A stretch of 64,000 nt of DNA from Luteibacter sp. SG786. Its GTDB lineage: Bacteria; Pseudomonadota; Gammaproteobacteria; Xanthomonadales; Rhodanobacteraceae. The position numbers and the translations under genes were made by a program. The notes beneath the pieces are model-generated. The model worked only from the letters and a program-made list of their open reading frames with translations, had not been told where the DNA came from and ran no database searches. The DNA lies in assembly GCF_011759605.1 (NCBI RefSeq), contig NZ_JAAOYX010000003.1:484107-548106 (forward strand), written 5' to 3'. Below are positions 35,349-44,021 of this stretch, piece by piece. Numbering within the stretch: the first letter of the stretch is position 1; each line of letters starts with the position of its first letter.

Positions 35349-38300
35349 ATGCTCCCGCCGCAGGCGCCGCCTGCACACATCGCTTCCGCCAACCAGGCCG
35401 CCATCGATACGCTCCAACGCTTGCGCGATACCCAAGCATGGCTCGTCCAGCAGCAGGGCGATCTACCCGACCTGCCTGCCAGCCTCGACGGGCGCCCTGG
35501 CTTCCTCACCGGTTTGGATGACTTCTGGAACGCAACGGTCGAGGCCGCCCCGGGCAAGTCGCTGATTTCACGTCGGCAAGCCATGGCGTTACGTCTGGCC
35601 CACGTCATGCGCGACGACGCCTCGCTGCGTCGCAATGATGGCACCCTCCCAGATGCCGCGGCCGAGGGTGTCGCCAGCGTCGCCCACTATCCGGGCACCT
35701 TTTTGCCCAGCCACCTTCATGCGCAGGAGCTCATGGTCGGCAGCGTGCCCTATGCCGGCGCCTTGATCTTGAGTAACGATCGCGATCCGCAGCGTGTTCT
35801 GCTGTTCACCGTTGAGGCCGGATGGCGAGTCTTCGACTCCTTGGAGGTGCTCTATCGGGATGTCGAGCTGATGATGCGACAGCAACTCGTCAGTCGCGAT
35901 GAGCTGCCTGGCATCGGCGCGGACGATATTCTTCCCGTGTTGTCCACTCATTTCCTTTCCGCACGAGACATCGACAACGACATATTTGGCACTCTCGTCA
36001 CGCGACTGTCCGCGCGCTTGCGTGAACGGGCAGTTGCCGCCTTTGACGGGCCCATCGACGCCGCGAATCCCGAACGGTGGCGCGACGATCTCTTCACTGC
36101 CATAGACCTGAGCGTCCTCCTGGACGTTCACGCCATCGTGAGCCAGCGTGATCTGGCTTTGGCCGCTCAATGGGAAAAGGAGCGCCTCGCCGAGCAACCG
36201 ACCCACGTGCGCGAGCACTGGTTGAGCATGGCTCAGGATTACCGCGACGTGTCGCAGCGACTGGGCAAGGAGGTCAGCGACACGATACCTTCCTTGGCCG
36301 AGTTTGCCCAACAGAAGCTGGATACCGCCCTGCGCGAGAAGGGTATCGCTGCCTCCGCAAGCCAGCTGCGGGTACGCCTCACCCGGCGCGCGCCCGACAA
36401 GGGTCCTATCGCCACGGGCATCTCTGGCTTCCCCCAGGAGGAGCTCTCCCTGCTGGCGCTGGCTTACCGGAATATCAGCGGTTTGCGCATCGAGGGGCTG
36501 GAAGTCATTGGCGCCGATGATTCACCGAACAAGGCTGTGTCCGCAGAGGTCCTACGCGACATCGTCCGCGACCTGGATCTGCCTCATGCCTATGCCCAGC
36601 ACCTGGATAAGACGCTAAGTCATAGTGAGGCAGGGGCGAAGCGACGCGCCTCACGCCATGCCTTGCAGGTGGCCCGCATGCGCTTCGAAGCGGCCGAGGC
36701 CCGCTTGAGTTACTACGACTTTAAGGGGCTGCGCGTCTTCCGTGCCAATCAAGAGCGAGCCTTCAAGTGGATACAGGCGGTCCTGGACTCGCCCAATCCG
36801 GGGCCTCGTGACACGGTAGAGGGTCACGAGATCGTGGTTTCCCAACTCACCTACAAGGGCTTCCCGCTCGCTGACGTGTTCCTGATCGCACCACAACAGA
36901 CCCAGGCGGTCAGCCACGTCGTCCTCTACACCCCCAACGCGCCCGATGGCCTGGCTTTCCGTGAATTTCCCGACCGCCAGGCATTGAATCGCGAGGTACT
37001 GCTCAACCCGGAATTCGAGGCCTACCTGCTGGCACGCTTGCCCGCCTCTTTGAGCGTCATTGACGACCGGGGCAAATGGCACTTCGCTCATTCAAAAATC
37101 AACGGTGGCCGCACCTGGTCGTGGGTCTTCGGCTTCGACGAGTGCCCGGCACGCCAACGTTGCGCGGCGTTGGAGGAGCGCTTTCAGGAACGCCAGGTTT
37201 CCGGCTCCTTCCTCGATGCGGGTGACAAGACCGCCATCGATCTGGCCAAACGCAATGCCAGCGACATGACTCGCTCCACCTCCCAGGCCGACTGGGACAG
37301 TTTCAAGGATGTGTCGTGGGGCTGGAACGTACCCGTCCAACTGGCCAAAGAGTTTGTCGTGGGCGCTGTGCAAGGCATTCCCCACACAGCGCAGGCCAGC
37401 TGGCGCTTCTATGACCACGTCAAGGCGGGTGAAGGCATGGAAGCTTTCCTCGCTTTTGTAGAAGGTTACAACTCGGCATTGGCCGTCTTGCCGATCTACA
37501 CGCAGGTACCAGTCATGGCCGGAGCCCGCGTACGCGCTGCGTTCGGTTCGCGCGCTTTTGTACCCAGCCAACGCTCCCTGCCAACTCCCGATACGTTGTT
37601 CGACAAGCGCTACATCGCTCGTAACGTGAACGCTCCCACCGGCGAGCCATCGGCTTCAGGGGTCTACACCATGGAGGGTAGCCGTTACATCCAACAAGGC
37701 GGCAACCTGTACCAGGTCCGCTTTGATCGGAACATGGACACCTGGCGCCTCATGCGGCCCGGCGCCGGCCCCTCTACCTGGGGGCCCGCCATCGAACGCC
37801 TTCCTAACGGGCAGTGGCGCTTTCACCGCGTCGGATTGCTCGGCGGCTACGGCGGGCGACATTTATTCGACCTCACATTGCTGAGGGAGGCAGAAAGCAT
37901 GTTACGCGAGGGTACGTACCTCACCACGGAAGTGGCCACCCTCACCGAATCCCAGCGCCTCACCTTGATCGGGAGGCTGTATCAAAGTCTGCCCTTCGAG
38001 GAATTTGCCCCTACGCTACGCATAAAGATCGATGCGAGACCGCATCCGGGGGCGAGCGCGTTATTACAGCCTCAGCTGAATGCCTGGCACGAGGCCATGG
38101 CCATGGCCCGTGCCACTGAGCCGAGAGCCCCTTCGCCCATGACGGCGTCCGAGTGGTTCGATCGCGCACTCTCGGCTCAGGCGGCGAGTTCCAGCTCCTC
38201 TACGGCTTCGGTAACCCGCGCACCTGCACGTGTGCCGACAACGGGCTCCTCGGTGCCAGGCTATACATCCTCTTGGTGGGTATCCCCGAACTATCGTGTC

Positions 38301-38762
38301 GCCGTTCAAAGGTGGCCCGAGGTCGCTTACCTCTATCTTCCTGATCCAAGGCTCACACAAGCGCAATTAAGGGGGGCAGGCCACATCAGGTTGGCGCAGA
38401 TGCGTCTTTTTGGAACCGACGCACGAGGCCTTCCGCTCACCACCTTGCCCCCTCATACCCTCATGAGTGAGGTTCCCCCGCAGTTTCAAGCCCTGCTGCC
38501 GCGCCATGCCGTTGGACAATCCGGGGCGACTCTAGCCAGCACTTACGGAAACTGGGTCCAGGTCAATTTAAGGAATCTGAACGTGCGTCCTACGGGCCAG
38601 GCACATCACAACTACGCCCTTTACTCGATGCCAGATACGGGTGGAAGCGGCTTTTATCTGCGACCTATCCAGTCTTCAAGCGTGAACGGACCTACCGTCT
38701 TCGACAACGGGAACGTCATCTTTATCGGAAACGAATTCCAACTCGGATCCAATCCACGCTGA
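35349..38762 (+). CDS. Large DUF6543 ('dermonecrotic toxin' domain)-like protein, putative secreted effector
   Basis: A 1137-residue protein without signal peptide or clear membrane segment. Residues about 460-570 resemble the DUF6543 region of large Pseudomonas proteins annotated as dermonecrotic toxin-like: a KGLRVFRANQER...VLYTPNAPDGLAFREFPDR pattern, followed by LNPEFEAYLLARLP. This is recognition by memory, not a search. A basic/Ala-Ser hinge (about 940-975) separates a C-terminal ~165-residue region I do not recognise. TTA codons occur at 37861, 37902, 38061, 38064, 38366 and 38569, two of them before AGG, unusual next to neighbours. ATG 35349 is used; TTG 35343 is also possible. No immunity-like gene adjoins it. 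Confidence 0.68.
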   Translation: MLPPQAPPAHIASANQAAIDTLQRLRDTQAWLVQQQGDLPDLPASLDGRPGFLTGLDDFWNATVEAAPGKSLISRRQAMALRLAHVMRDDASLRRNDGTLPDAAAEGVASVAHYPGTFLPSHLHAQELMVGSVPYAGALILSNDRDPQRVLLFTVEAGWRVFDSLEVLYRDVELMMRQQLVSRDELPGIGADDILPVLSTHFLSARDIDNDIFGTLVTRLSARLRERAVAAFDGPIDAANPERWRDDLFTAIDLSVLLDVHAIVSQRDLALAAQWEKERLAEQPTHVREHWLSMAQDYRDVSQRLGKEVSDTIPSLAEFAQQKLDTALREKGIAASASQLRVRLTRRAPDKGPIATGISGFPQEELSLLALAYRNISGLRIEGLEVIGADDSPNKAVSAEVLRDIVRDLDLPHAYAQHLDKTLSHSEAGAKRRASRHALQVARMRFEAAEARLSYYDFKGLRVFRANQERAFKWIQAVLDSPNPGPRDTVEGHEIVVSQLTYKGFPLADVFLIAPQQTQAVSHVVLYTPNAPDGLAFREFPDRQALNREVLLNPEFEAYLLARLPASLSVIDDRGKWHFAHSKINGGRTWSWVFGFDECPARQRCAALEERFQERQVSGSFLDAGDKTAIDLAKRNASDMTRSTSQADWDSFKDVSWGWNVPVQLAKEFVVGAVQGIPHTAQASWRFYDHVKAGEGMEAFLAFVEGYNSALAVLPIYTQVPVMAGARVRAAFGSRAFVPSQRSLPTPDTLFDKRYIARNVNAPTGEPSASGVYTMEGSRYIQQGGNLYQVRFDRNMDTWRLMRPGAGPSTWGPAIERLPNGQWRFHRVGLLGGYGGRHLFDLTLLREAESMLREGTYLTTEVATLTESQRLTLIGRLYQSLPFEEFAPTLRIKIDARPHPGASALLQPQLNAWHEAMAMARATEPRAPSPMTASEWFDRALSAQAASSSSSTASVTRAPARVPTTGSSVPGYTSSWWVSPNYRVAVQRWPEVAYLYLPDPRLTQAQLRGAGHIRLAQMRLFGTDARGLPLTTLPPHTLMSEVPPQFQALLPRHAVGQSGATLASTYGNWVQVNLRNLNVRPTGQAHHNYALYSMPDTGGSGFYLRPIQSSSVNGPTVFDNGNVIFIGNEFQLGSNPR

Positions 38763-38789
38763 CGTTCGGCGGGACCATGGCCCAAAAGA

Positions 38790-38818
38790 GAATGCCCTCG
38801 CGGTCTCCGAGGGCATTC
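38790..38818. terminator. Hairpin between the DUF6543 gene and the glycine-zipper gene
   Basis: Arms of 11 bases (38790-38800 and 38808-38818) with a 7-base loop, 27 bases after the stop. The T-run is short. The genes converge here, so it may serve both. Confidence 0.7.
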
Positions 38819-38844
38819 CTGCTTGCGACTGCTTCAGCGTCTAC

Positions 38845-39192
38845 TCAATCGTCCACCCAATGGCAGCGACGCTCCGTGTGGTAGGTGGCGTTCTTGTTCT
38901 GGTGGTTCTTCTGGATCTGGTTACCGGCATAGCCGCCGCCCACGGCGCCGGCCACGGTGGCCAGGGTCTTTCCCTTGCCGCCGCCCACCTGGTTGCCGAG
39001 GAGGCCGCCGGCCACGGCGCCCACGCCGGTGCCGATCAGGCGGTTGTCGTCCTTCGAGTTGATCTGCTTCACCCGCACGTTCTCGCAGACCTGGTGCTGG
39101 CTGCGCCGGGACTGCGCTTCAGCCGGCGGCGTGCCGAGAGTGACGGTGCCGGCGAACGCAAGCGCGGCAATGGCGAGCAGTGGGGTCTTCAT
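38845..39192 (-). CDS. Glycine-zipper 2TM outer-membrane/periplasmic protein
   Basis: A 115-residue exported protein with signal peptide and a glycine zipper (LIGTGVGAVAGGLLGNQVGGG...VAGAVGGGYAGNQIQ) of the type found in Rickettsia 17-kDa antigen and SlyB-like proteins. A short Cys-containing C-terminus (RRCHWVDD) follows. It overlaps the YihY stop/start by four bases (ATGA), so it is translated together with that membrane protein. The role is not known; members often report envelope stress. Confidence 0.82.
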   Translation of the reverse strand: MKTPLLAIAALAFAGTVTLGTPPAEAQSRRSQHQVCENVRVKQINSKDDNRLIGTGVGAVAGGLLGNQVGGGKGKTLATVAGAVGGGYAGNQIQKNHQNKNATYHTERRCHWVDD

Positions 39193-40136
39193 GTTGCATC
39201 CTCCTTTTCGGTGGCCTTCAGGGATACCTCCGGCTTCGTGATGGAGGGGTCAATCCGGGCGTCCTGCGCGGGCCGGGTGGACATGGCGTATGGCCGCGGT
39301 TTAATCGGCGTGCCCCGGGCCTCGGCCACCGCCTCGGTCAGCTCCGCGCCCAGCAGCAGGATCAGCGCCGAGTAATAGACCCACACGAGCAGCACCACCA
39401 CGCCGCCGGCCGGCCCGTAGGGGCCGCCCACGTTGCTGCGGTCGAGGTACACGGCGATGGCGAACTTTCCGACGGCGAAGAGCAGGGCGGTCAGCGTGGC
39501 GCCGATCATCGCGTCGCGCCACTCGATGATCGCGTCGGGAAGCACCTTGTAGATGGCGCCGAAGATCAGCACGAAGACGCACAGCGAGATCGCGATCTCC
39601 AGCACCTGCCAGCCGGTGGTACCACCGCGCACGAACACCGCGATGAGCGCGCTGGCGGAGAAGGAGATGACCAGCAGGAAGGCGAGGGACAGCAGCAGGC
39701 CGAGCGCATGCATGCGCGCGCGCAGCCAACTCAGGATGGCGCCCTTCGTGGACCCGGGTCGGGGTTGCAGGCTCCAGACGCGGTTGAGCGCACCTTGCAG
39801 CTGGGCGAACACCGCCGAGGCACCCACGAGGGTGACGCCCAGACCGATCACGCCGGCCATGCTGCCCACGCTGGGTCGTTGCCTGGCGTTTTCGATGACC
39901 AGGCGCACCGCTTCCGATGCGCGGGGCCCCACGAGGCCGTTCAGGCTGTCCACGAGCTGGGCCTGCCATTCCGGCCGCAACGAGGCCACGATCCACAGCA
40001 GGAGGACCAGCAACGGAGCGAATGACAGGGCGGAGTAAAAGGCCAGCGCCGCGGCGCGGGTCATCAGTTCGTCGTCGCTGAAGCCCCTGGCCGTGGTCTT
40101 GACCACCCGCCAGCCCATTGCCAGCTTCGAATGCAC
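39189..40136 (-). CDS. YihY/BrkB family inner-membrane protein
   Basis: A multipass membrane protein of about 315 residues with the YihY/UPF0761 pattern: AAALAFYSALSFAPLLVLLL near residue 30, VIGLGVTLVGASAVFAQLQGALNRVW, and late VLLVWVYYSALILLLGAELT. About six membrane segments are visible. Some members were called ribonuclease BN or virulence factor BrkB, but the function is unproven. The start is uncertain: GTG 40136 has AGAGAGGT in good position, with GTG 40145 and ATG 40118 as alternatives. Upstream of the glycine-zipper gene in the same operon. Confidence 0.88.
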   Translation of the reverse strand: MHSKLAMGWRVVKTTARGFSDDELMTRAAALAFYSALSFAPLLVLLLWIVASLRPEWQAQLVDSLNGLVGPRASEAVRLVIENARQRPSVGSMAGVIGLGVTLVGASAVFAQLQGALNRVWSLQPRPGSTKGAILSWLRARMHALGLLLSLAFLLVISFSASALIAVFVRGGTTGWQVLEIAISLCVFVLIFGAIYKVLPDAIIEWRDAMIGATLTALLFAVGKFAIAVYLDRSNVGGPYGPAGGVVVLLVWVYYSALILLLGAELTEAVAEARGTPIKPRPYAMSTRPAQDARIDPSITKPEVSLKATEKEDAT

Positions 40137-40201
40137 GACATGCACCTCTCTTAAGGGGTCTGGCGCCAGCTTCGCGGGCGGGACGCGAAAGAAATGTCGA
40201 A

Positions 40202-40906
40202 TCAGGTCGCGTGCATCCGCGCTATCGCCGCCGGAATGCCCTCGGCTCCCGTCACTTCGGCCACGCGATCGCCCATCGCGAAATCGCTTACCAGTTCATG
40301 GGCCCAGGTGCTGTGGTAGGGCATGTATACGCCCCAGCCGCCGAGTCCCACCACCGGCGCGATGTCGGACTTCAGCGAATTGCCGACCATGGCGAAGCGC
40401 TCCGGCGCTACGCCGAACTCGGCGAAGAGGCGCGCATACGCCGTGGTGTCCTTCTCGGACACGATCTCGATGCGATGGAAGATGTCCGCCAGGCCGCTTC
40501 GTGCCACCTTGTATTCCTGGTGGAACAGATCGCCCTTGGTAATGAGCACCACTCGATGCGTGGCCGCCACGGCGGTCACGGCTTCGCGGATGCCTGGCAG
40601 GAGTTCGACCGGATGCGTGAGCACGTCCTTGCACAGACGCACGATGCGATGGATGTCGCGGGATTCGATACGCCCGTCGGTCAGTTCGATGGCGGATTCG
40701 ATCATCGAAAGCGCCATGCCCTTGGCGCCGTATCCGAAGAGGGCGATGTTGCCTCGCTCGGTGGCTAGCAGCGCATCGTGAAGCCCCTGCCGGCCGAGGT
40801 CGACATAACGGCCGAGGATAGCCTCGAAGGCTTCCTGGGCCCTGTCGTAGAACTCCTGGCTGCGCCAGAGCGTGTCGTCGCCGTCGAAGCCGACCAGGTC
40901 GATCAT
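40202..40906 (-). CDS. HAD-family hydrolase (YjjG/phosphoglycolate-phosphatase-like)
   Basis: A 234-residue HAD enzyme. The catalytic loop FDGDDTLWRSQ has the nucleophile Asp and the acid/base two residues later, VVLITKGD is motif II, and VGNSLKSDIAPVVGLGG is motif IV. GDDTLW at the active site is characteristic of the subgroup that includes YjjG-like phosphatases. ATG 40906 is the natural start. It is transcribed toward yihY with 65 bases between. The REPIN at 40919 is just upstream of its start, so transcription presumably begins within that repeat or farther away. Confidence 0.86.
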   Translation of the reverse strand: MIDLVGFDGDDTLWRSQEFYDRAQEAFEAILGRYVDLGRQGLHDALLATERGNIALFGYGAKGMALSMIESAIELTDGRIESRDIHRIVRLCKDVLTHPVELLPGIREAVTAVAATHRVVLITKGDLFHQEYKVARSGLADIFHRIEIVSEKDTTAYARLFAEFGVAPERFAMVGNSLKSDIAPVVGLGGWGVYMPYHSTWAHELVSDFAMGDRVAEVTGAEGIPAAIARMHAT

Positions 40907-40918
40907 GATGCGGGAATC

Positions 40919-41009
40919 CTGTAGGAGCGCGTCTTTGCGCGCGATGCCATTAAGCGGAATCGCAAAGACTGGCGCGAAAACCGGTCGCGCGCAAGGCGCG
41001 CTCCTACAG
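40919..41009. repeat. REPIN-like inverted pair of GTAG-type REP palindromes
   Basis: Two REP-type palindromes that start TGTAGGAGCGCG face each other; the outer 13 bases are perfect inverse complements. Each unit contains a GCGCG hairpin. It fills most of the gap between the HAD gene start and the OprB stop. A similar head is found at 43179 and 50457. Confidence 0.85.
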
Positions 41010-41022
41010 GCAGGGCATGGCC

Positions 41023-42336
41023 TTAGAACGCAATGCTCGTCTTCAGGCCGAGCACGAACGCGTCGTCATTCTGCTTGCTGCCACCCGGATCCTTGATGTA
41101 CTGCAGGTTCGGACGGATGGCGATCGACGGAATGGGCGACCAGCTGTAGAACACTTCCGCCACCTTCTCATAACCGTCGTTGACGATGCCTTCCTGGCCC
41201 GGGTGCGTGGCATTGAACAGGCGCTGGTTCCTGGCGGCGTAACCGTTGGCGTGCGTACCGGCGATGGCGGCGCCGACGAAGTCGTTCGGTCGGCCGAAGA
41301 TGCCCTTGTATTCCATGCCCAGGGCGATCTGGTTGTTGGTCGCCGAGGTGGCGTGGTCGGCCGAGGTGACGTTCAGGAACACCGTGGTGCCCCGGCCGCC
41401 GGCCTCGCCGGTCACCTGCTGCTGGAAGGTGATCCACGCGCCCTTGCGCGAGCTGCGCTGGAGCGGCTCGCCTCCGGCGGTGGCAAGCGGCTGGCGATCC
41501 TCGTTGAGGTAGAGATCGTTGCCCTTCGAGGTGTTATACCAGACGCCCGCGCGGTACGAACCCGGCAGGCCGCCGAGCACCGGCGTCCAGCCGAATTCCA
41601 GCGGAATGAGCGCTCCGGTGGTGCCGCCCGGGAAGTCGAGGTCGAGGCCGCGGCGGCGCGCGTAGGAATCGTCGACGTATTTCGGGTTGACCTGATAAGC
41701 CGAGAGCTGCACGAAGGTGTCTTTCGTGGTGTCGAACTTCAACGTGGTGGCCCACATGCTGGTGGGCCAGTTCACCCAGTAATCGCCGACGATGTTGCCC
41801 GGCTGCGCACCGCAGAAGCTGAGATTCATGAAGTCGCAGGTGAAGCTGGCGACTTCCTCACCGACGGGCATGCGGCCAATCTTCCAGGTGAGCCGGTCGT
41901 CGAAGAACTTCTGTTCCAGCTGGAACTTGGTCAGGTGCCAGGTCTGGCCGCGGCCATACACTTCCTGGATGAGCTGGTTGTTGCCGATGTGCGCATCGGC
42001 GCCGAGGTCGCGTCCGTTGCGATCGGTCACCATGATCTTGAAGGTGGCGCCTCGCCATCCCCAGAGCTTGTCGAGATCGAACGTGCTGCCGAATTTCCAC
42101 TGATCCGTATAGCGCGTGATGCGGCGGTCGCCGCCGGAATAGTTGTGCCCGGCTTCGAAGCCATAACCGAAGTCGAACGTGATGCCTTTGTCGGCGAGAC
42201 GCGTGCGCTCGCCATTCCAGTCACCGAACAGATATTTGCTGTCGGTGCTGTCGTCGGCATGTGCGGTGGCGGTGCCGAAGGCGATGCAGGCGAGCAGGGC
42301 GGCAGCGAGGGAACGCGTGGGCGATGAAAGGCGCAT
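41023..42336 (-). CDS. oprB: OprB-family carbohydrate-selective porin
   Basis: A 437-residue outer-membrane porin. Signal peptide (MRLSSPTRSLAAALLACIAFG core ending AHA) precedes the OprB domain, recognised by the LFGDWNGERTRLADKGI opening, a central cysteine pair (FTCDFMNLSFCG) and a C-terminus ending in VLGLKTSIAF, with terminal Phe for barrel insertion. OprB proteins take up glucose and related sugars; the actual substrate is unknown here. A leader of 400 bases with a palindrome at 42416-42433 lies upstream. No sugar kinase or transporter is next to it. Confidence 0.92.
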   Translation of the reverse strand: MRLSSPTRSLAAALLACIAFGTATAHADDSTDSKYLFGDWNGERTRLADKGITFDFGYGFEAGHNYSGGDRRITRYTDQWKFGSTFDLDKLWGWRGATFKIMVTDRNGRDLGADAHIGNNQLIQEVYGRGQTWHLTKFQLEQKFFDDRLTWKIGRMPVGEEVASFTCDFMNLSFCGAQPGNIVGDYWVNWPTSMWATTLKFDTTKDTFVQLSAYQVNPKYVDDSYARRRGLDLDFPGGTTGALIPLEFGWTPVLGGLPGSYRAGVWYNTSKGNDLYLNEDRQPLATAGGEPLQRSSRKGAWITFQQQVTGEAGGRGTTVFLNVTSADHATSATNNQIALGMEYKGIFGRPNDFVGAAIAGTHANGYAARNQRLFNATHPGQEGIVNDGYEKVAEVFYSWSPIPSIAIRPNLQYIKDPGGSKQNDDAFVLGLKTSIAF

Positions 42337-42740
42337 GGGGCTTCTCCCTGAAGCAATTTATGATTTCGAGTAAGTCGTTTTCGTTTTTTATGGTTGCAAT
42401 GCAGTACATCATTCCATGCAGGAACCGCTGCATCATAGTGTTGTTATTGCGGGAATGAAGGCATGTATAGAGCGTGCGCGATTCATGCTTCCGTCGATGT
42501 TCAGTCTGTGGGGTGTATCGGCGGATATTCGTGACAACCATCGCAACTTCTCGCGCGAGCGTGTCGTTCGCTCGTGAAAAGCACGACGACTTTGCCCAAG
42601 TTATGCCGGGGTTGATTGAATGGGTTTGTCGTGCCGCCGGGCCAGGCGGGTGCGCGCCGCGGAGGTCCGTGGGTCGGGCCATCTGCCGGAGCCGTCATTC
42701 GGCGGGCATAATGCGCATCCGGCCCTTTACGAGATATCGC
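42337..42740. other. Gene-free A+T-rich interval between oprB and a membrane protein
   Basis: About 400 bases hold no coding frame I trust. The oprB side is markedly A/T-rich. Besides the oprB control region described separately, the middle part (42480-42700) shows no repeat or hairpin of note. It may hold the promoter of the 42741 gene. Confidence 0.5.
42416..42459 (-). promoter_or_regulatory. Candidate oprB promoter with overlapping operator dyad
   Basis: On the minus strand a TTCATT (42454-42459) and TATGAT (42432-42437) are 16 bases apart, a plausible sigma-70-like pair with a weak -35. An 18-base dyad with 6-base arms ATGCAG/CTGCAT covers 42416-42433 and overlaps the -10. A sugar-responsive repressor binding here would fit a porin, but no such regulator is in the window. 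Confidence 0.35.
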
Positions 42741-43133
42741 ATGCCATACGATCGCACCTGGATGGGTTACGGCATCGTGGGTGCCCTGGAAACAGGCGGT
42801 ATCGCCTTGCTGGTGGGCATCGTCGTTTATGGCCTGCTTCACCTGCTCGCAAGGGGAAGCGGCTGGAGTCACGGCAAGGAGCTGGCCATTGCCTATGTCT
42901 TTTCGGTGGCGCTGTCGGCCGGACAGGACCTGTGGGACCTGTTCTATTTCAACATGGCGCCGCTGCAGTCGTTGACGCTTCTGCGGGCGAAGCTGGCGGC
43001 GGTGCACGACCCCGACGCCATCGGTCTGCGCGTGTTCTTCGAGTTCGTGGGCGCCCTGGTGGGCGTGTGCATCGGGTGGGCGATATTCTCGGGCGGAATG
43101 AAGAATCTCTTCGACAGCGTCCGGCGTTCCTGA
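42741..43133 (+). CDS. Small membrane protein of unknown function
   Basis: A 130-residue protein I do not recognise. From ATG 42741 it has a hydrophobic segment near residues 10-32 (GYGIVGALETGGIALLVGIVVYG), another around 42-62 (ELAIAYVFSVALSAGQDLWDLF) and a third near 98-118 (GALVGVCIGWAIFSGG). GAGAT lies before the ATG. The reading frame extends upstream to 42474 without a convincing start. Real coding is likely because the third-position G+C is high and the protein is balanced. It is not in an evident operon. Confidence 0.65.
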   Translation: MPYDRTWMGYGIVGALETGGIALLVGIVVYGLLHLLARGSGWSHGKELAIAYVFSVALSAGQDLWDLFYFNMAPLQSLTLLRAKLAAVHDPDAIGLRVFFEFVGALVGVCIGWAIFSGGMKNLFDSVRRS

Positions 43134-43178
43134 CTTCCTGGGCACTGCCACGGTGTACCCATCGATGCGATGTCTGTC

Positions 43179-43244
43179 TGTGGGAGCCGGCTACGCCGGC
43201 GATCCCGCGGGCGAGCACCCATCGCCGCTGAAGCGGCTCCCACA
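43179..43244. repeat. REPIN-like inverted pair of GTGG-type REP palindromes
   Basis: Left unit 43179-43203 and right unit 43221-43244 are opposed; both have the head TGTGGGAGC and an inner CCG hairpin. It ends six bases before the stop of the esterase gene, as REPs usually do at gene 3' ends. Confidence 0.85.
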
Positions 43245-43249
43245 AGTGA

Positions 43250-44014
43250 TCAGCGCTTGTGGGCGAACATCCAATCCCAAAGGTCCGGGGTGGCGTAGGC
43301 CTTCTCCCAGGAACCGTGATTCACGCCGGGGAACTCGGTGTACTTCACTTCCTTGCCGCGTTTAACCAGCTCGGCATTCATCCGGCGCGACTGTTCGGTG
43401 GGTACCACGTTGTCGTCGCCGCCGTGGAAGATCCAGACGGGGAGCTTGCCGATGCCTTCCGCTACGCGCGCGAACGGATCGGCACCCTTCGGAACGCCGT
43501 GGACATAGAGCCTGTCGCGGTCGTCGTCGTCGGAAGTGACGCCACCGCAAATGATGGCGGCGGCGGCGAAGGTATTCGGATGGTCGACGGCCAGTTGCCA
43601 TGAGCCGTAGCCGCCCATCGACAATCCGGTGAGGTACAGGCGGCTGCGGTCGCCGTGGAACTCCTTGATGCTTTTTTCCAGCGCGGCCATGGCCATGTCC
43701 GCATCCGCCGCATCCGTCCATTCCGTGTTGTCCGGCGCTTGCGGAATGACGACCACCGCCGGGAAGTCCATATGCTGCTTCAGCCAGGGCGGCAGACCCT
43801 GCGTCATCTGCTTCTGGTTGTCGCTACCCCGTTCGCCGCTGCCATGCAGGAACAGGACGACCGCCGGCGACTTGGCCGTGTCCGCCGGCACGAATACCTG
43901 GTAGCGGTACGTCTTGCCGTGGAGTTCGACGCTGCGCTCGACGAAGCGGGCGGGACCGGCGGACGCGGCGCCTGCGAATGCGATGGTGAGGGCGGCAAGG
44001 GCTCGAAGCATCAT
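43250..44014 (-). CDS. Exported alpha/beta hydrolase (esterase, dienelactone-hydrolase/PHB-depolymerase-like)
   Basis: A 254-residue secreted hydrolase. The signal peptide (MMLRALAALTIAFAGAASAG core) is followed by an oxyanion-type FLHGSGERG, the nucleophile elbow GLSMGGYGS, an Asp in FHGGDDNVVP and His in PGVNHGSWE. It fits predicted serine esterases of the phospholipase/carboxylesterase type. AAGGA lies before ATG 44014. The gene is seven bases after cls, so it ends a four-gene transcription unit. Confidence 0.85.
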   Translation of the reverse strand: MMLRALAALTIAFAGAASAGPARFVERSVELHGKTYRYQVFVPADTAKSPAVVLFLHGSGERGSDNQKQMTQGLPPWLKQHMDFPAVVVIPQAPDNTEWTDAADADMAMAALEKSIKEFHGDRSRLYLTGLSMGGYGSWQLAVDHPNTFAAAAIICGGVTSDDDDRDRLYVHGVPKGADPFARVAEGIGKLPVWIFHGGDDNVVPTEQSRRMNAELVKRGKEVKYTEFPGVNHGSWEKAYATPDLWDWMFAHKR

Positions 44015-44021
44015 GGTTCCT

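Noticed and set aside
38763-38844. Immunity gene following the DUF6543 protein
   Set aside because: Only an 82-base gap with a hairpin lies there, and the next gene is a glycine-zipper protein on the other strand.
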